From Blastocladiella emersonii ATCC 22665 (taxonomy: Eukaryota; Blastocladiomycota; Blastocladiomycetes; Blastocladiales; Blastocladiaceae), in NCBI GenBank assembly GCA_025594325.1, contig JANHCV010000001.1, forward strand, positions 806,001 to 870,000: a DNA stretch of 64,000 nt. The letters are read 5' to 3'. The translations under genes were made by a program, and so were the position numbers. This document shows positions 54,027 to 64,000 of the stretch, piece after piece (the first letter of the stretch is position 1; each line of letters opens with the position of its first letter). The notes below the pieces were generated by a model. It had not been told where the DNA came from and made no database searches. It was given only the letters and a program-made list of their open reading frames with translations.

Positions 54027-55064
54027 TCAAAGCGGCGGGTTGGCGGGTGGCGAGGGCGCGCAGGCTCCGCTCCGCCAGCAACCGTCCGGCATCTCGAGCG
54101 ACCCACTGCTGTCGCCGACGAAGCCCGCGAGGACGCTGTTGTCGGCGCGCGGGTCGCCCGCGACCAGCCGACGCACGCGGAGCTCCATCGGCACCGTCGA
54201 GGTCGGCTCGCCTGCAGCACCTGGCTCCGGCTCCAGCTCTGGACCGTAGAAGCGCCCATGGCTCTCGTCGTGGTCGTAGGCCAGGAGCGGCGGGGGTCGG
54301 TAGGACGGGGCGGGCACCGCGGCGGCGGCAACCTTCCGCGTGTCGAAGCGGCTAAGGACGGTGCGCTCCACGCCGGGGCCCGCGGCACCGTGCACTTGGG
54401 CCGATGACGAGGCTGGCCGCTCCGGGTACGTGATGAGGAGTTGGGGGTTGGATATGGCCGTGGCCGGCGCGCACAGCGGTTCGGGCCCGTAGGGGTCGCT
54501 GGCCAGGAGCTCGTCGAGCGACTCGGCGTTGGGCGGCCGGACCTTGCTCAGCTTGAGCCAGAATGTGCCGAGCAGGTGCGTCGCGAGGTACTGGTCGTCG
54601 CCCTCGACCGCGTACTGGTCGGACCCGCGGTGACGGGCGCGGCGCACCTCGAGCCGCAGCGGGAACCGGATGTGCGCCAGGAGGCCGAGGTCGACGACCT
54701 TGGGCTCCTGCCACGCCTGAAGCACGAAACTGGCGAGGCCGAGCGATGAGCGGCGCCCGAGGACCGTGACGTGAATCACGTCGTCCGACTCGTTGCTGAT
54801 GCGCAGCATGGTCCACGTCGTCAGGTTGGCCGGCGGTGACGGCACAATGATGGCGAGCCCGTCGTAGTCGTCGAGTGTGCGGCGCCGCGGCTTGATCGGA
54901 ATGTAGTAGGCGGCGTCGAGGTCGAAGTAGGGCACCTCCTTGGGGTTGGGCATGACGCTGCGGTAGGTGCCGCCTCGCTCATTGCGGATCAGAATGTACT
55001 TGTCCTGGTCGAAGGGCCGATCCCAGGTCATGACCGTGACGAACACCTTGCGCAAGTAGGACAT
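54027..55064 (-). CDS. Gene Y', right-arm copy of Y, 345 aa
   Basis: Identical to the left copy and intact, with the same start context. See gene Y for description. Confidence 0.7.
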   Translation of the reverse strand: MSYLRKVFVTVMTWDRPFDQDKYILIRNERGGTYRSVMPNPKEVPYFDLDAAYYIPIKPRRRTLDDYDGLAIIVPSPPANLTTWTMLRISNESDDVIHVTVLGRRSSLGLASFVLQAWQEPKVVDLGLLAHIRFPLRLEVRRARHRGSDQYAVEGDDQYLATHLLGTFWLKLSKVRPPNAESLDELLASDPYGPEPLCAPATAISNPQLLITYPERPASSSAQVHGAAGPGVERTVLSRFDTRKVAAAAVPAPSYRPPPLLAYDHDESHGRFYGPELEPEPGAAGEPTSTVPMELRVRRLVAGDPRADNSVLAGFVGDSSGSLEMPDGCWRSGACAPSPPANPPL

Positions 55065-55459
55065 GGTGGAAGCAATGAGTGTGTGCGTGAGCCCGGCGCG
55101 TCGAGTCAAGTGCGTCAAGTTACATGGGGCGTCGGGCGGAGTCGGCTGTCCGCTGGCGCCGAGGTGAGAGTGGGCGATCAGGGCGGCAGCGGCGGCGGCA
55201 GCGCCGCGGCGAGCCGGCGCTGCTGCCTGGCTGGGACCGGGTGATACACGCGAAGTGAAGAACGCGTCAGTGTGGCGGTGGCGGTGGCGCAGTGGCTGCC
55301 GCCTTGGCCTCGATCGATCGTTGTGACCTCGTGTTCCTCCGCCGCCCGCAGCGGGCTCGCCATGGCCGCGGCCGTGGCCACGGGCGTGCGAGTACCCGGT
55401 GCGGCTCGAGCGAGCACTGGCGCAACGAGGAAGGCGGTCGGGGTGGCGCGCGGAGGTCC

Positions 55460-56910
55460 CTATCTGTGTGGCACGAAACGACAACGAAAGCCTTGCTCCG
55501 TAACATTCAAAACACACATTCCGCGAGGTGACGCGCAACAATGACCCTCGAATCCTCCCTCGGTGATGGTCGATGCACCGACTGCAGGCGCGGCACCTAC
55601 GGCGGCAAGCGCGCGCGCCCGCCACTTGTCGTCGACCAACACGATGATCACGGGCTGGACGGGCTGCGTGGCAAGGTGCAGGACGAGGACGTCGAGCGTG
55701 TGGAAGCTGACGGCCTTGGTGGGCGCCGCCGCGACGTGGTGGTACGTGATGTGGTCGCGCCCGAGCCACCAGCAAAGCCGACTACCGGACAATCGAAATC
55801 CGAGAGTTAGTCGCTCGTCTCACACAACCGTCCGAGCCCGCACGGGTGGCGTACCTTGACCCGGCTCGCACCGGTCCCGTACACGCGTGCCTCGAACCAC
55901 AACGTGCTGACGGTGGCGATCCGGTCCGCGGTGAGCGACACCGTGTCGCCGTCGATCATGATGAGCACCGGACGACTGCGGCCGCCGCGCGAAGTCGAAG
56001 CCGACCGGCCAGTTGCGGCGCGGACGCGGCGCAGACGCGGTAAGCGGCGAGGCGACCACGGCGCCAAACCATCTCGGCGCGGATGTCGCGCAGCGCGGCC
56101 GTGAAGCCGCCGGTGTGGATGCTGTGCCCGCGCGCGGCACGGCGTCGAGTAGCTGCGCCTCGGGCGTGAACGCCGTCGGCGGCGGCCGAGTCAATGAGCC
56201 GCGGGACGAGGTCGAGCAGGTGTGGCACGTCGGCGCGCCGCCGCGCCACGCGGGGCTCACCGATGCAGTCGACAGCACAGCAGGCGGCGCGGGTGGAGGA
56301 CCTCGGGCGGCGCGGCCACGGCGGTCGACAGCAGGCGGCGCAGGTGGAGGACCTCGGGCGGCGCGGCCACGAGCGCAAGCACGTTGGACGAAGCGTTGCC
56401 GCTGCCCACGACGACCGATGGCGCCGCGGGAACCCACTCCAGGGCGGCGTAGGCCAGCAGGATGCACCCGTGGATGGGCGCGTCGAGCGGGAGCGGGAGC
56501 GGGAGCGGGTTGTGGGACCGCAACGCCGCGGGGCGCGGTTGGGCACGCAGCGGGCCTCGAAGCGGTCGGCGGCCGCAGGATCCCCGCGCAGGTCGCGCGC
56601 CGCCACATCGTAGGCCTTGTCGAGATACGCAGCCGTCGGGGCCGAGCCGGCGCCGCGCATCACACAGTCGAGGGAACCGAGGTTCTGGCAGGAAAGCTGC
56701 AGCGGGTGCCGGGCGGGATCGAGGTGGTCGAGCACGACAGGCAGGATGGACACGTATTCGGCTGCCGCCGCAGGCTCGAAGAAGTGCACTCGGTCGCTCG
56801 CGGCGTGCGTCGGTGCGTGCTACATGCCGGCTGGGGTCGCGAGGCTGCCTCGTTAGCCTTGACACTCCATGATCCCCAGTGCTGCTGCGCGAGCGACGTA
56901 CGCTATCCAT
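55460..56910 (-). pseudogene. Gene B', right-arm copy of B
   Basis: Carries the same introns, frameshifts and 51-bp duplication as gene B. It differs only at 55630 (C on the plus strand), giving Asp where the left copy has Asn. Confidence 0.65.
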
Positions 56911-57306
56911 GGCTGTTGAGCGTGTGATGCGTCCGAGGACGTGGTCGGCGTCGACCGAGAGTTGGGGAAGGCGAGCGCGGCGCGATCCCGCGTCGACGTC
57001 GGCGGGGCCGCGAGTAGTGCATGGTGGGCCGAGATCAGCGGAGCGGCTTGCTCAAGGTTACATGGACGGCGTGCTGGTAATCGTCGTTTCGGCGAGAGAA
57101 GAAGCAGTGGAGGTCGGGTCGGCGGCGGCGGTCGCTCGGCGGAGGCGCCACCTGAAACGCGTCGCGTCCTTCACCTCGCGACGGCGCTCGCCCCACCCAT
57201 CGGATATCCCCAACAGCTGTCAGTGTCCACCAAGAGTCGAGAGAGACGTGCAGTCACACGATCGTCGTATTCAGCCTATCCAATCGCCATCCAATCCCCA
57301 TCCAGA

Positions 57307-58445
57307 TCACCGCTCAACCCGGCGCGCCCGCACCCACGCGTCGACGGCCTGCATCTCGCCGTCCCACTCGGTGACGACGACCACCTGGCCGCCGCGCTCG
57401 TACTTGGTGCCCGTGATGGTGGGCATGCTGCTGCGGCCGTGCAGCGACTTGGTCACGACCACGGTCAGCGGCGGCCGCGGCGCGAGCGGGGTGTCGGTCT
57501 GCGCCGCCGAGTCGAGCGAGGTCAGCACCTGCCACGACACGTACGTAGGCCTCGGGGTGCTTGTGCTTGTCCTCGTCCGAGAGGTCGACGTGCGCGTACT
57601 GGACGGGTGCCTGCGACGGTGGCGGCGGCGAGGGCGAGGGCAGCATGGCGTGCGGCGGCCACGGCTCCGCCTGCAGATGGTGGTGGTGCTGCTGCTGGTG
57701 GTAGTGCTGGAGTTGCTGCCGTGGCGAAAACGGCGACGGCGACGGGATCGCCTGGACGGTGCTCGTGCCGGGTCCGTCCAAGTAGTCGTACTTGGTGTAC
57801 TCCTCGTCGTTGTGGTCGTCGTAGTCGGGTCCTGGTGGCACGAGCGAGTTCTAAGCTGCGGATCCACGCTGCGCGACCAGCTTGACCTTCGGAACGTAGC
57901 GGGAACAGCTCGTTGACGGGCGGCGCCTCGACACGCACATGAACCCGTGCGCCGCCGTCATCAGCGCCGTGCGCCGCGGCCGGGCCGATGCCGTGCGTCT
58001 CGGCGAACCCCGCGTCAAACGTGTACACCGTCGCGTCGAAGCGGCACGGCGCGTCGGGCGACGGCAGGGTGCGCAGCGTCGCGGCGAGCGCGTCGGTTCA
58101 CGCCGCGTCGAGGACGTGCACGGGGATGACGATCTCGGGGTCCGTGAACTGGACGAGCCCTCGTAGTTTCTCTAGCACGGGCCGCGTCACCGGCACGCGG
58201 TCCGGAGCGCTAGCCGGCGCCGCGGCGATGGCGGACAGGAGCTAGATGGGGTCGAGGCCGGCCTCGACACTAGACAAGGGGGGTAGCCCGTCAGCTAGAG
58301 ATTCCAGAGAGCGATTGTGCACGCCTCGAGGACGAGACGCACGCGGCGGCAACGAACTCCTCGCGCGTCAAGCACTGGGGCGCCGGCGGGCAGTTGAAGG
58401 TGGTGGTGTTGCCCGCGGCGGTTGAGAGCACGGTGGTTGATGCAT
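57307..58445 (-). pseudogene. Gene X', right-arm copy of X
   Basis: Identical to the left copy, including the TGA in place of Trp (58098-58100). Its TATA box is at 58523-58529. Confidence 0.65.
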
Positions 58446-58697
58446 AGCAGGTAGTGAGTGTTCTTGATAGAAGAGATCGTCGTGGGAGAGAGGGAGAGCA
58501 GGAGGGCGGGAGCGGGAACGCGTTTTATACCCGGCGCGGCCGACGGAGCAGCGTGGGACCACCAACCCTCCCGGCCGCCGTCGCCGTGGCCACCGTGATC
58601 CGCTTCATCTGCCTGCCGGCATGAGCGTACTACGTCACCGCGCTCACGACGTTGCGACTCAGGCGAGCGACTTTACAAGGGGACAATAGTTCTTCAT

Positions 58698-60225
58698 TCA
58701 GTGACGGTTGCCGTCCGACAACACCTTCTTGGACGTCGCCTTCTTGGACGTCGCCTTCTTGGACGTCGCCTTCTTGGACGCCTGAGACGATGCCTCGGTC
58801 GCGGCCGCGGCGGCGCGCGCGCGCCACTCGCCCTTGGCCTCGTCGGGCCCGTCCGTGAGGCACATCTGGGCCCACGACATGATCACGGTCGCGGCCAACG
58901 GCGTGCGCACCTGCAGGACCCACCGGTCGGCATCGCTGCCGTTCCCCGCCGCCGCCACCAGGCGGTCCAGACCGAGCTCGCGGCGCGCCGTGTCCTCGAC
59001 GCCGTCGAAGATCGTGCCGTCCGAGATGAGGATCACGGGCCGCGGGCGCGGCGAGCCGAGCGCCGCCGCGACGTGCGCGAGAACGCGGTGCTTGAGCGCC
59101 GCCGACGGCTCGGCGTCCACCGTGAGCGACTTGATGCGGCTGCTGCGCTTGCCCGTGACGGCGTTTCACTACCGTGCGTCGTACAAAGTCAGTCCCAGTC
59201 GAGCAGGTCACGCTCGCCCTCGGAAGAGCGTACCTCGGCCTGTTTGGCAGCACTCGCGCACACATGCGTGTCGAACCACGGCTCGTCTATGGCCGCGATC
59301 TGGTCGGCCGTCGCCGACACCGTGTTGGCGTCCCACAGGACGATGACGAGCGCGTGGTCGTCGCCGTTGGCGAGACCGTGTCGAGCAAGGGCATCGGGAC
59401 CACGATACGCCGCGAGAAGCGTCTTCATGGCGTCGAGGAACCGACTTCCAAACCCGGCGACGCGGTTGTCGGCGACGGTGCGCATGAAATCGCGGGCATG
59501 GACCCCGAAACCACACAGCAACACGTTGTGCAGGTGTGCCCCATGCGTCGACGCGTGTTCGAGCGCCGAGACTGGCTGCTCGCGACAGACGTTCGTTGGC
59601 ACCGCCGATGTCAAGGTCTGAAGCAGCGGCCAGTCGTCGGCCGGCACCGCAACACCCGCCGCGTGAAGGTGCATGTTCTTGCGCCCGAGCAAAGTGAGAA
59701 AGGCACAATGAGCGGGCGTCACGTCCGGGTCCTGCGGCTGCTGCGACTCCTCCTCCTCGGCCACCTCGTTGTCGTTGCCCTTGCGCTCGACGAGGATGCT
59801 ACCGGCGCCCGCGTCACCCGCACCGCGGCCGCGGCCGCGGCCGCTGTCGCCGTTGGCCTGCTGCCGCTCGATCTTGTCAATGAAGAGCTCCACCTGGGAC
59901 TACATGAAGCGCGCGTCCTCGCGGCGCAACGGGGGGTTTTCGGCGCCGTCACCATCAGCTGGCGCAAATGGAGCACCACTTGCGGCGCGTTATCGAGGTT
60001 GAGCACATCGGTCTCGGACACGGCCTTGAGCGCGAGCTGTGCGCTGCCCGGCGGCGGCGCGGCCACGTGCGGATTCTCCGTCCCGCCCGACAGCGACGCG
60101 GCGTACATCATGTGGTTTGCAGCTGCGTAGGCGATATACTGGCAACCGTTTACCGAATCGCCAACGGGTATCGACCCTTCAGCGGGGAGTGCAGCGCGAA
60201 TGTGGTCCAGCGTCTGCTGAGCCAT
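58698..60225 (-). pseudogene. Gene A', complete right-arm copy, PIN-like family 1, decayed
   Basis: This copy shows the 5' part missing from the left edge: an ATG at 60225, a helical N-terminus and a V-L-H-L-R-Q-L-M segment shared with gene D. The frame is then lost by about one base near 59930, and TAG at 59900-59902 stands where a Gln codon is likely. The rest is as in gene A: an acidic linker, a W-D-A-N motif, a 65-nt intron (59169-59233), and TGA for Trp (59166-59168). A tiny first exon like that of B, C and D may lie upstream but was not found. Confidence 0.7.
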
Positions 60226-61146
60226 GGGCGACGCAGGACCCGAGGCCTCCGCGGCCGCAGTGGGAGGCCGCAGCTGACGCTGGGAGCGTGCCAGCGCAGG
60301 CTACGCATGGAAGCCGGCTCGTCAGGCCCGGTTGCCGCCGCGATCCGCTCAAGTCACGACAAGGACCTACGTTTCCTGCGGCGGAACCGTTCCGTGATGT
60401 GCGTGTTTTCTTCATGAGTTTCATCAAGTCACGGTGGACTGGCGTGAGAGAAGAGCCGGAGCAAGAGGGAGGGAGAGGAAGCGCACAGCTTCGCGCGGCG
60501 CCGCCTCGACTCGAAGTCGCGTTTCCGCACGCTGAGGTGAACGTCGCGAAACCCGCGCCACAACGTGCTTGAACCTTCGCCGATCCTCCTCAACAAGCTC
60601 TCTTGTCTGATAACGCGGTACCTCGCTCATCGGTCGGCCGACGAGCAATCACGCTGATGTCGGCCCAGCTCTCATCATTCCCGCGGACCTTGTATACTCT
60701 CGAGTACTCGTTGCCGTACCTACCTTGCCTTGAATCGACCGAGCATCATAGAAAGAAGATACTGACCAATTTAGTGGGAACGCGGACAGAACCGATTGAT
60801 GAAAATTGATGGCCACAAGCTCCTGGCAGCTGCTGGCAGTTGCTGGTCGCGACCATGGCCGTCGTGAGGTAGCGGATCGGCGCGACCGTTCCTATCCATT
60901 CCTTTTACTAAATCTGGGCCAGTGCGACATGCAATCTACTGCACGCGCCCATGTTGGCGAAGCCGTGGAAAGCTCATTCGGCAATTGTCCCGATAGTTTG
61001 GGCCACGGTGGCCTCGAACGAGAAAGGATGTGGTCGTCGCGGACTCGGATGGGCTGTTTTTGCTCTTCAGTCAAGCCTCGACAGCAACAGAATGGTATTT
61101 CATTCAGCTCAATTGCGCAATGTGCAGCACGAGAACACGGGCCCGC
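60226..61146. other. Intergenic, nothing recognised
   Basis: Short scattered frames only. A TATACTCTCGAGTACTCG string near 60690 and a CpG-rich first 300 bp are the only notable features. Confidence 0.4.
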
Positions 61147-62586
61147 TCAACCAGCCGATGCCTTGGCCGCGGTCGCGGGCGCCGCGGCAGCAGCGTGAGC
61201 CCGCCACTCGGTCTTGCCCTCGTCGGACCCGCCCGTGACGCACAGCTCGGCCCATGCGATCATGAAGGCCGCGACCTCCGAAGAGCGTAAATGCAGAACC
61301 CAGCGGTCAGGATCGCCGCCGATGCCACCGGCGCCCGTACCCTTGCCGAGCTTGACCTCGCGGCGCGCCATGTCCTCGATGCCCTCGAACGCGGCGTTGC
61401 CCGACACGAGAACCACGGGCTGCACGGTCTTGGTCGAGTTGAGCACCGCCGCCAGGTGCGCGAGGACGCGCGACTTGAGCACGACGGACGACTTGATGGC
61501 CACCGTGTGCGTCTTGAAGGTCTCGCGCGTTCCCAGGACGGCGCTCCACTACCGCGCAGCGACCAGCACCAGTGTTAGTCGAGCGGGCCACGGTTTCGCG
61601 GACACGCGCGACGGGATGAGCGTACCTTAACCTGCTTGGCGGCAGTCCCGTACACGCGTACATCGAACCACGGCGCGTCGAGTACCGCGATCTGCTCGGC
61701 CGTCGCGGTCACCAAGTTTGCATCCCACATGACGACGAGGGGAACGCGGTTGCCGCGGTACTGGACCGTGCCCGGGCGACTCAAGATAGCGAGCAGCGCG
61801 TGCATCGAGTTGAGGAAGCGACGGCCGAACATGTCGATGGGCTTGTCGCGCAGCACGCGCATGATGGCGCTCGCATCGACGCAGTACCCGCGACGCAGCG
61901 CATCGAGAAGCTGCACCTCGGCCGCCGGCACCGTCGCGCCCGCGGACCCGCCGCCACCCACCGGCGCGTACTGGAAGGCCATGCCGTCGGGCGCCATCTG
62001 CTCGAACATCTGGTGCAGCGCAAAGTCGTCTGCCGACAGCACGAGGCCCTTGGTGTGAAGAGGCAGGTTCGTCTGGGCGAGCGCGGCGGTGTACGCGAAA
62101 TGAGCGGGCGACATGGCCGCGGCCGAGCCCTCCTGCTGCTGCTGGTGATCGTCGGGGCCGCCGCTGTTGTGCGGCGTGTCGGACTGGTCGAGCATGCGCT
62201 GAATCTGGTCGAAGATGAGCGACATGTCCCCTTGGCGGCACGACGGGTCGCCCGGCGCCGTCGTCATGAGATGGCGCATGATATCTACACCCTGCGTCGA
62301 GCTTCTGGGCAGGAACGTGTCTACCACTTCATCGATGCGCGCATGCATCCGGTCGCCCATCATGGTCGACTGGAACCACGGCGGGAGCACGGGCGTGTAG
62401 CGCGCAGTCGCCGCCGGCTTGGTGGTCAGCGGCACCGTGCGGCGCGGAGTGGTTTTTTTGGTCGCCGTCTACACGACGAGGGCGTGACATGAGACCATCG
62501 TCGCTCTCGACGCACGCGATGCACGCGCACGAGTGCCGCGTTCCGCGCTGAGCCCGGTCGTCGGATCGTACTCTGCGAGCGCCCAT
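61147..62586 (-). CDS. Gene D, PIN/NYN-like family 1 protein, intact, about 419 aa
   Basis: Three phase-0 exons on the minus strand: 62586-62572 (M-G-A-R-R), 62468-61626 and 61548-61147. The introns are 103 and 77 nt. The start context is AGCAACCATGG behind a pyrimidine-rich leader. The domain order matches gene C: V-V-M-W-D-A-N, V-R-V-Y-G, then Trp as the first codon of the last exon, Lys-Ser-Ser, and V-V-L-V-S-G-N. The last acidic position is Asn here, where C has Asp. The C-terminus is Ala-rich. No stops or frameshifts. It lies just outside the visible inverted repeat, next to A', with the same orientation. If the nuclease-like reading is right, D may be a non-catalytic member. Confidence 0.75.
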
Positions 62587-64000
62587 GGTTGCTATGAGTT
62601 GATGATACAGTTGCGTCGTAGGATTGCTTCGTTGTGTTCAGTGATCAAGGGAGAGGAGCGGGGGCGCTTAGGCTGAGCAGAAACGCGTGGGACCCGCGAC
62701 GCGCCCGCTGGTCGAGCGGAAGACGATCTGCGGCACGTGTTCATCAGGATGGTCGGATTCTCGTGCAAAATTGATGAGAATGCCTTGTAATGAAGGTATT
62801 AGTCTTGCCGATGGTGGACTAATTGACGGACCATACGGCAGAAACATCTGACGCCAACTTTGCAAAGTTCGCGATAGTCGTCACGCGGGAACTTGCTCAC
62901 CTCCGCCTCAGCACATGAACACTCGCGCCAACCCGCTAAGGTTTCTCAAGAATCAGCGCTTTGAGCGAAAGGCGAGCAGTTTATGCACGGAACAAATTCC
63001 TGTGTGGCGATGGCCAAAGAATCCGGACAGCGAGCCGTCGCGACCATGGCCATGATCGTCGTGATCTTGCAGTCCAGCGCGACTCGTCCTGATTGAATCG
63101 AGATGGATTCGCTTGCCCTGCTTGATCAATGAAATCCAGTCCGAGACGTGCAGTTTTGCGCGTACACCGCGTGAATCCATCATCGAAAGTAGCATCGCGA
63201 CCATGGCCGACCACGCGGCGTGCCTTGAGCACTGTGCTGCGTCTGGTCCGAGCAAAAATGTTTGATCGAGAGCGAAATAAGCTTTGAGGATCAGTTTGGG
63301 ACCATGGAACAGGCGAGAATGCGCGAGGACGTGAACTTGCTGCAAGTTGGCGACCTAGTCGAGCAGCGTGCGCGAGCTGAAACATGGCGACGCCCACGCG
63401 GGACTAATCCACATCAAGTTTAGCAGGTTGTGATTGAAAGCGGGCTTGGGCCCAACAAGGGCCGCGCACGGTAATTGTTGAAGCGCTCAGACTTGGACGT
63501 ACGGTTCGGAGCTATCGAGTAGCGTTCACCTGCTTCGTGCGGGCATTTCGAGCAACACGGAGCACAGCCACGGAAGCAACCTTTGATCTTTCCTCGGTCA
63601 AGAAAACACCCGACAGGGGATCAGGAGCCGCAAAGTTCCCGTTCGAGCGGAGCTGGGTCGCGGAAGCGATGTCACCAACGAGTATCCCGCGCAAGGCTCG
63701 CCATACAGCCCACGCTCGAGTCCGCTCGACGTTCACGAAGAACAGCAAGAACTTAGGTAGGGGAGCTTGAGTTTCAGAGCGTTCCGCCGACGATCTCGGT
63801 CCTGCTGCAGGATACCCAGAACAACGCGGTTTGTGCGCCAAAGCGGTCACGACTCGGTCTCGAAAGCTTAAGCCAGTACCTTAGAAGCAGGTAAAGCGAC
63901 TGATACGAGCACACGCGCCAGCTGTAGGTCTAGGCGACCAAGTGGACGAGGCACTGCGTCGAGCAGCGCGAGCTGGCCTCAGATTCGCCGCGAACCGGAA
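62587..64000. other. No gene recognised beyond gene D promoter
   Basis: The first 100 bp are the pyrimidine-rich leader of D. The remainder has lower GC than the arms and only short frames. I see no repeat, RNA gene or transposon end. Confidence 0.4.

Larger units (their letters stand above)
52163..59658. repeat. Right arm of giant inverted repeat
   Basis: This is the inverted copy of the left arm, 7,496 bp within the window. Its inner edge truncates gene C in the last exon and directly abuts the truncated acetyl-CoA carboxylase pseudogene. Outward it runs on into the rest of gene A and then into paralogue D, which lies beyond what the window shows of the left arm. Gene C is complete at the left border and broken here, so this arm looks like the derived copy (inference). 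Confidence 0.97.

Noticed and set aside
1-64000. tRNA or rRNA genes
   Set aside because: I looked for B-box-like GGTTCRANNCC strings with paired arms and for conserved rRNA strings, and found none convincing. A covariance-model search would be decisive.

Overview
This is a GC-rich (roughly 60 percent by eye), intron-bearing nuclear sequence, most likely from a basidiomycete yeast or related fungus. Introns are short (about 57-120 nt) with GTRNGT donors, CTRAY-like branch sites and YAG acceptors. There are TATA boxes with CT-rich leaders, a eukaryotic multidomain acetyl-CoA carboxylase, and Ty3/gypsy chromovirus, Helitron and Harbinger elements. No order or genus can be set from the sequence alone. 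The region looks like a rearranged, subtelomere-like accessory region: few genes are intact and most are decaying.

Layout. Bases 1-7496 and 52163-59658 form an almost perfect inverted repeat (x pairs with 59659-x) around a 44.7 kb spacer. Each arm carries A-X-B-Y-C. A, B and C, together with D at 61.1-62.6 kb, are one paralogous three-exon family that I suggest is PIN/NYN-like. X and the spacer gene Z form a second family. Y is an intact unknown. C and Z are complete at the left inner border (5.9-9.9 kb). In the right arm C is cut mid-exon and abuts a broken acetyl-CoA carboxylase (ACC). The spacer then holds a SKP1-like pseudogene (10.1-12.1), a hypothetical gene (13.1-14.2), helicase debris (16.5-17.0), a MITE (18.3), a 5' scrap of ACC (19.0), a Harbinger-type Myb/SANT gene (19.5-20.7), Helitron helicase pieces (21.4-22.4, 36.3-39.1, 42.1-42.9, 44.1-45.4), a Helitron Rep-like piece (27.4-29.0), a complete Harbinger (24.6-27.1), a complete chromovirus (29.5-35.3), a three-exon nuclear-protein gene (39.6-41.2), and the bulk of ACC (46.0-52.2, minus strand).

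How the parts fit. The 5' scrap of ACC lies on the plus strand at 19.0 kb and the remainder on the minus strand from 52.16 kb downward. A Helitron helicase is likewise split between 16.98 kb (plus) and 45.37 kb (minus). Undoing one inversion of about 19.25-52.16 kb would put both split genes back in order on one strand. The exact coincidence of the ACC truncation with the right-arm border suggests that the arm was copied onto a broken ACC end. The transposons are mutated mainly by CpG transitions that remove catalytic residues. The best candidates for living genes are C, D, Y, Z, the gene at 39.6 kb and the Harbinger transposase.
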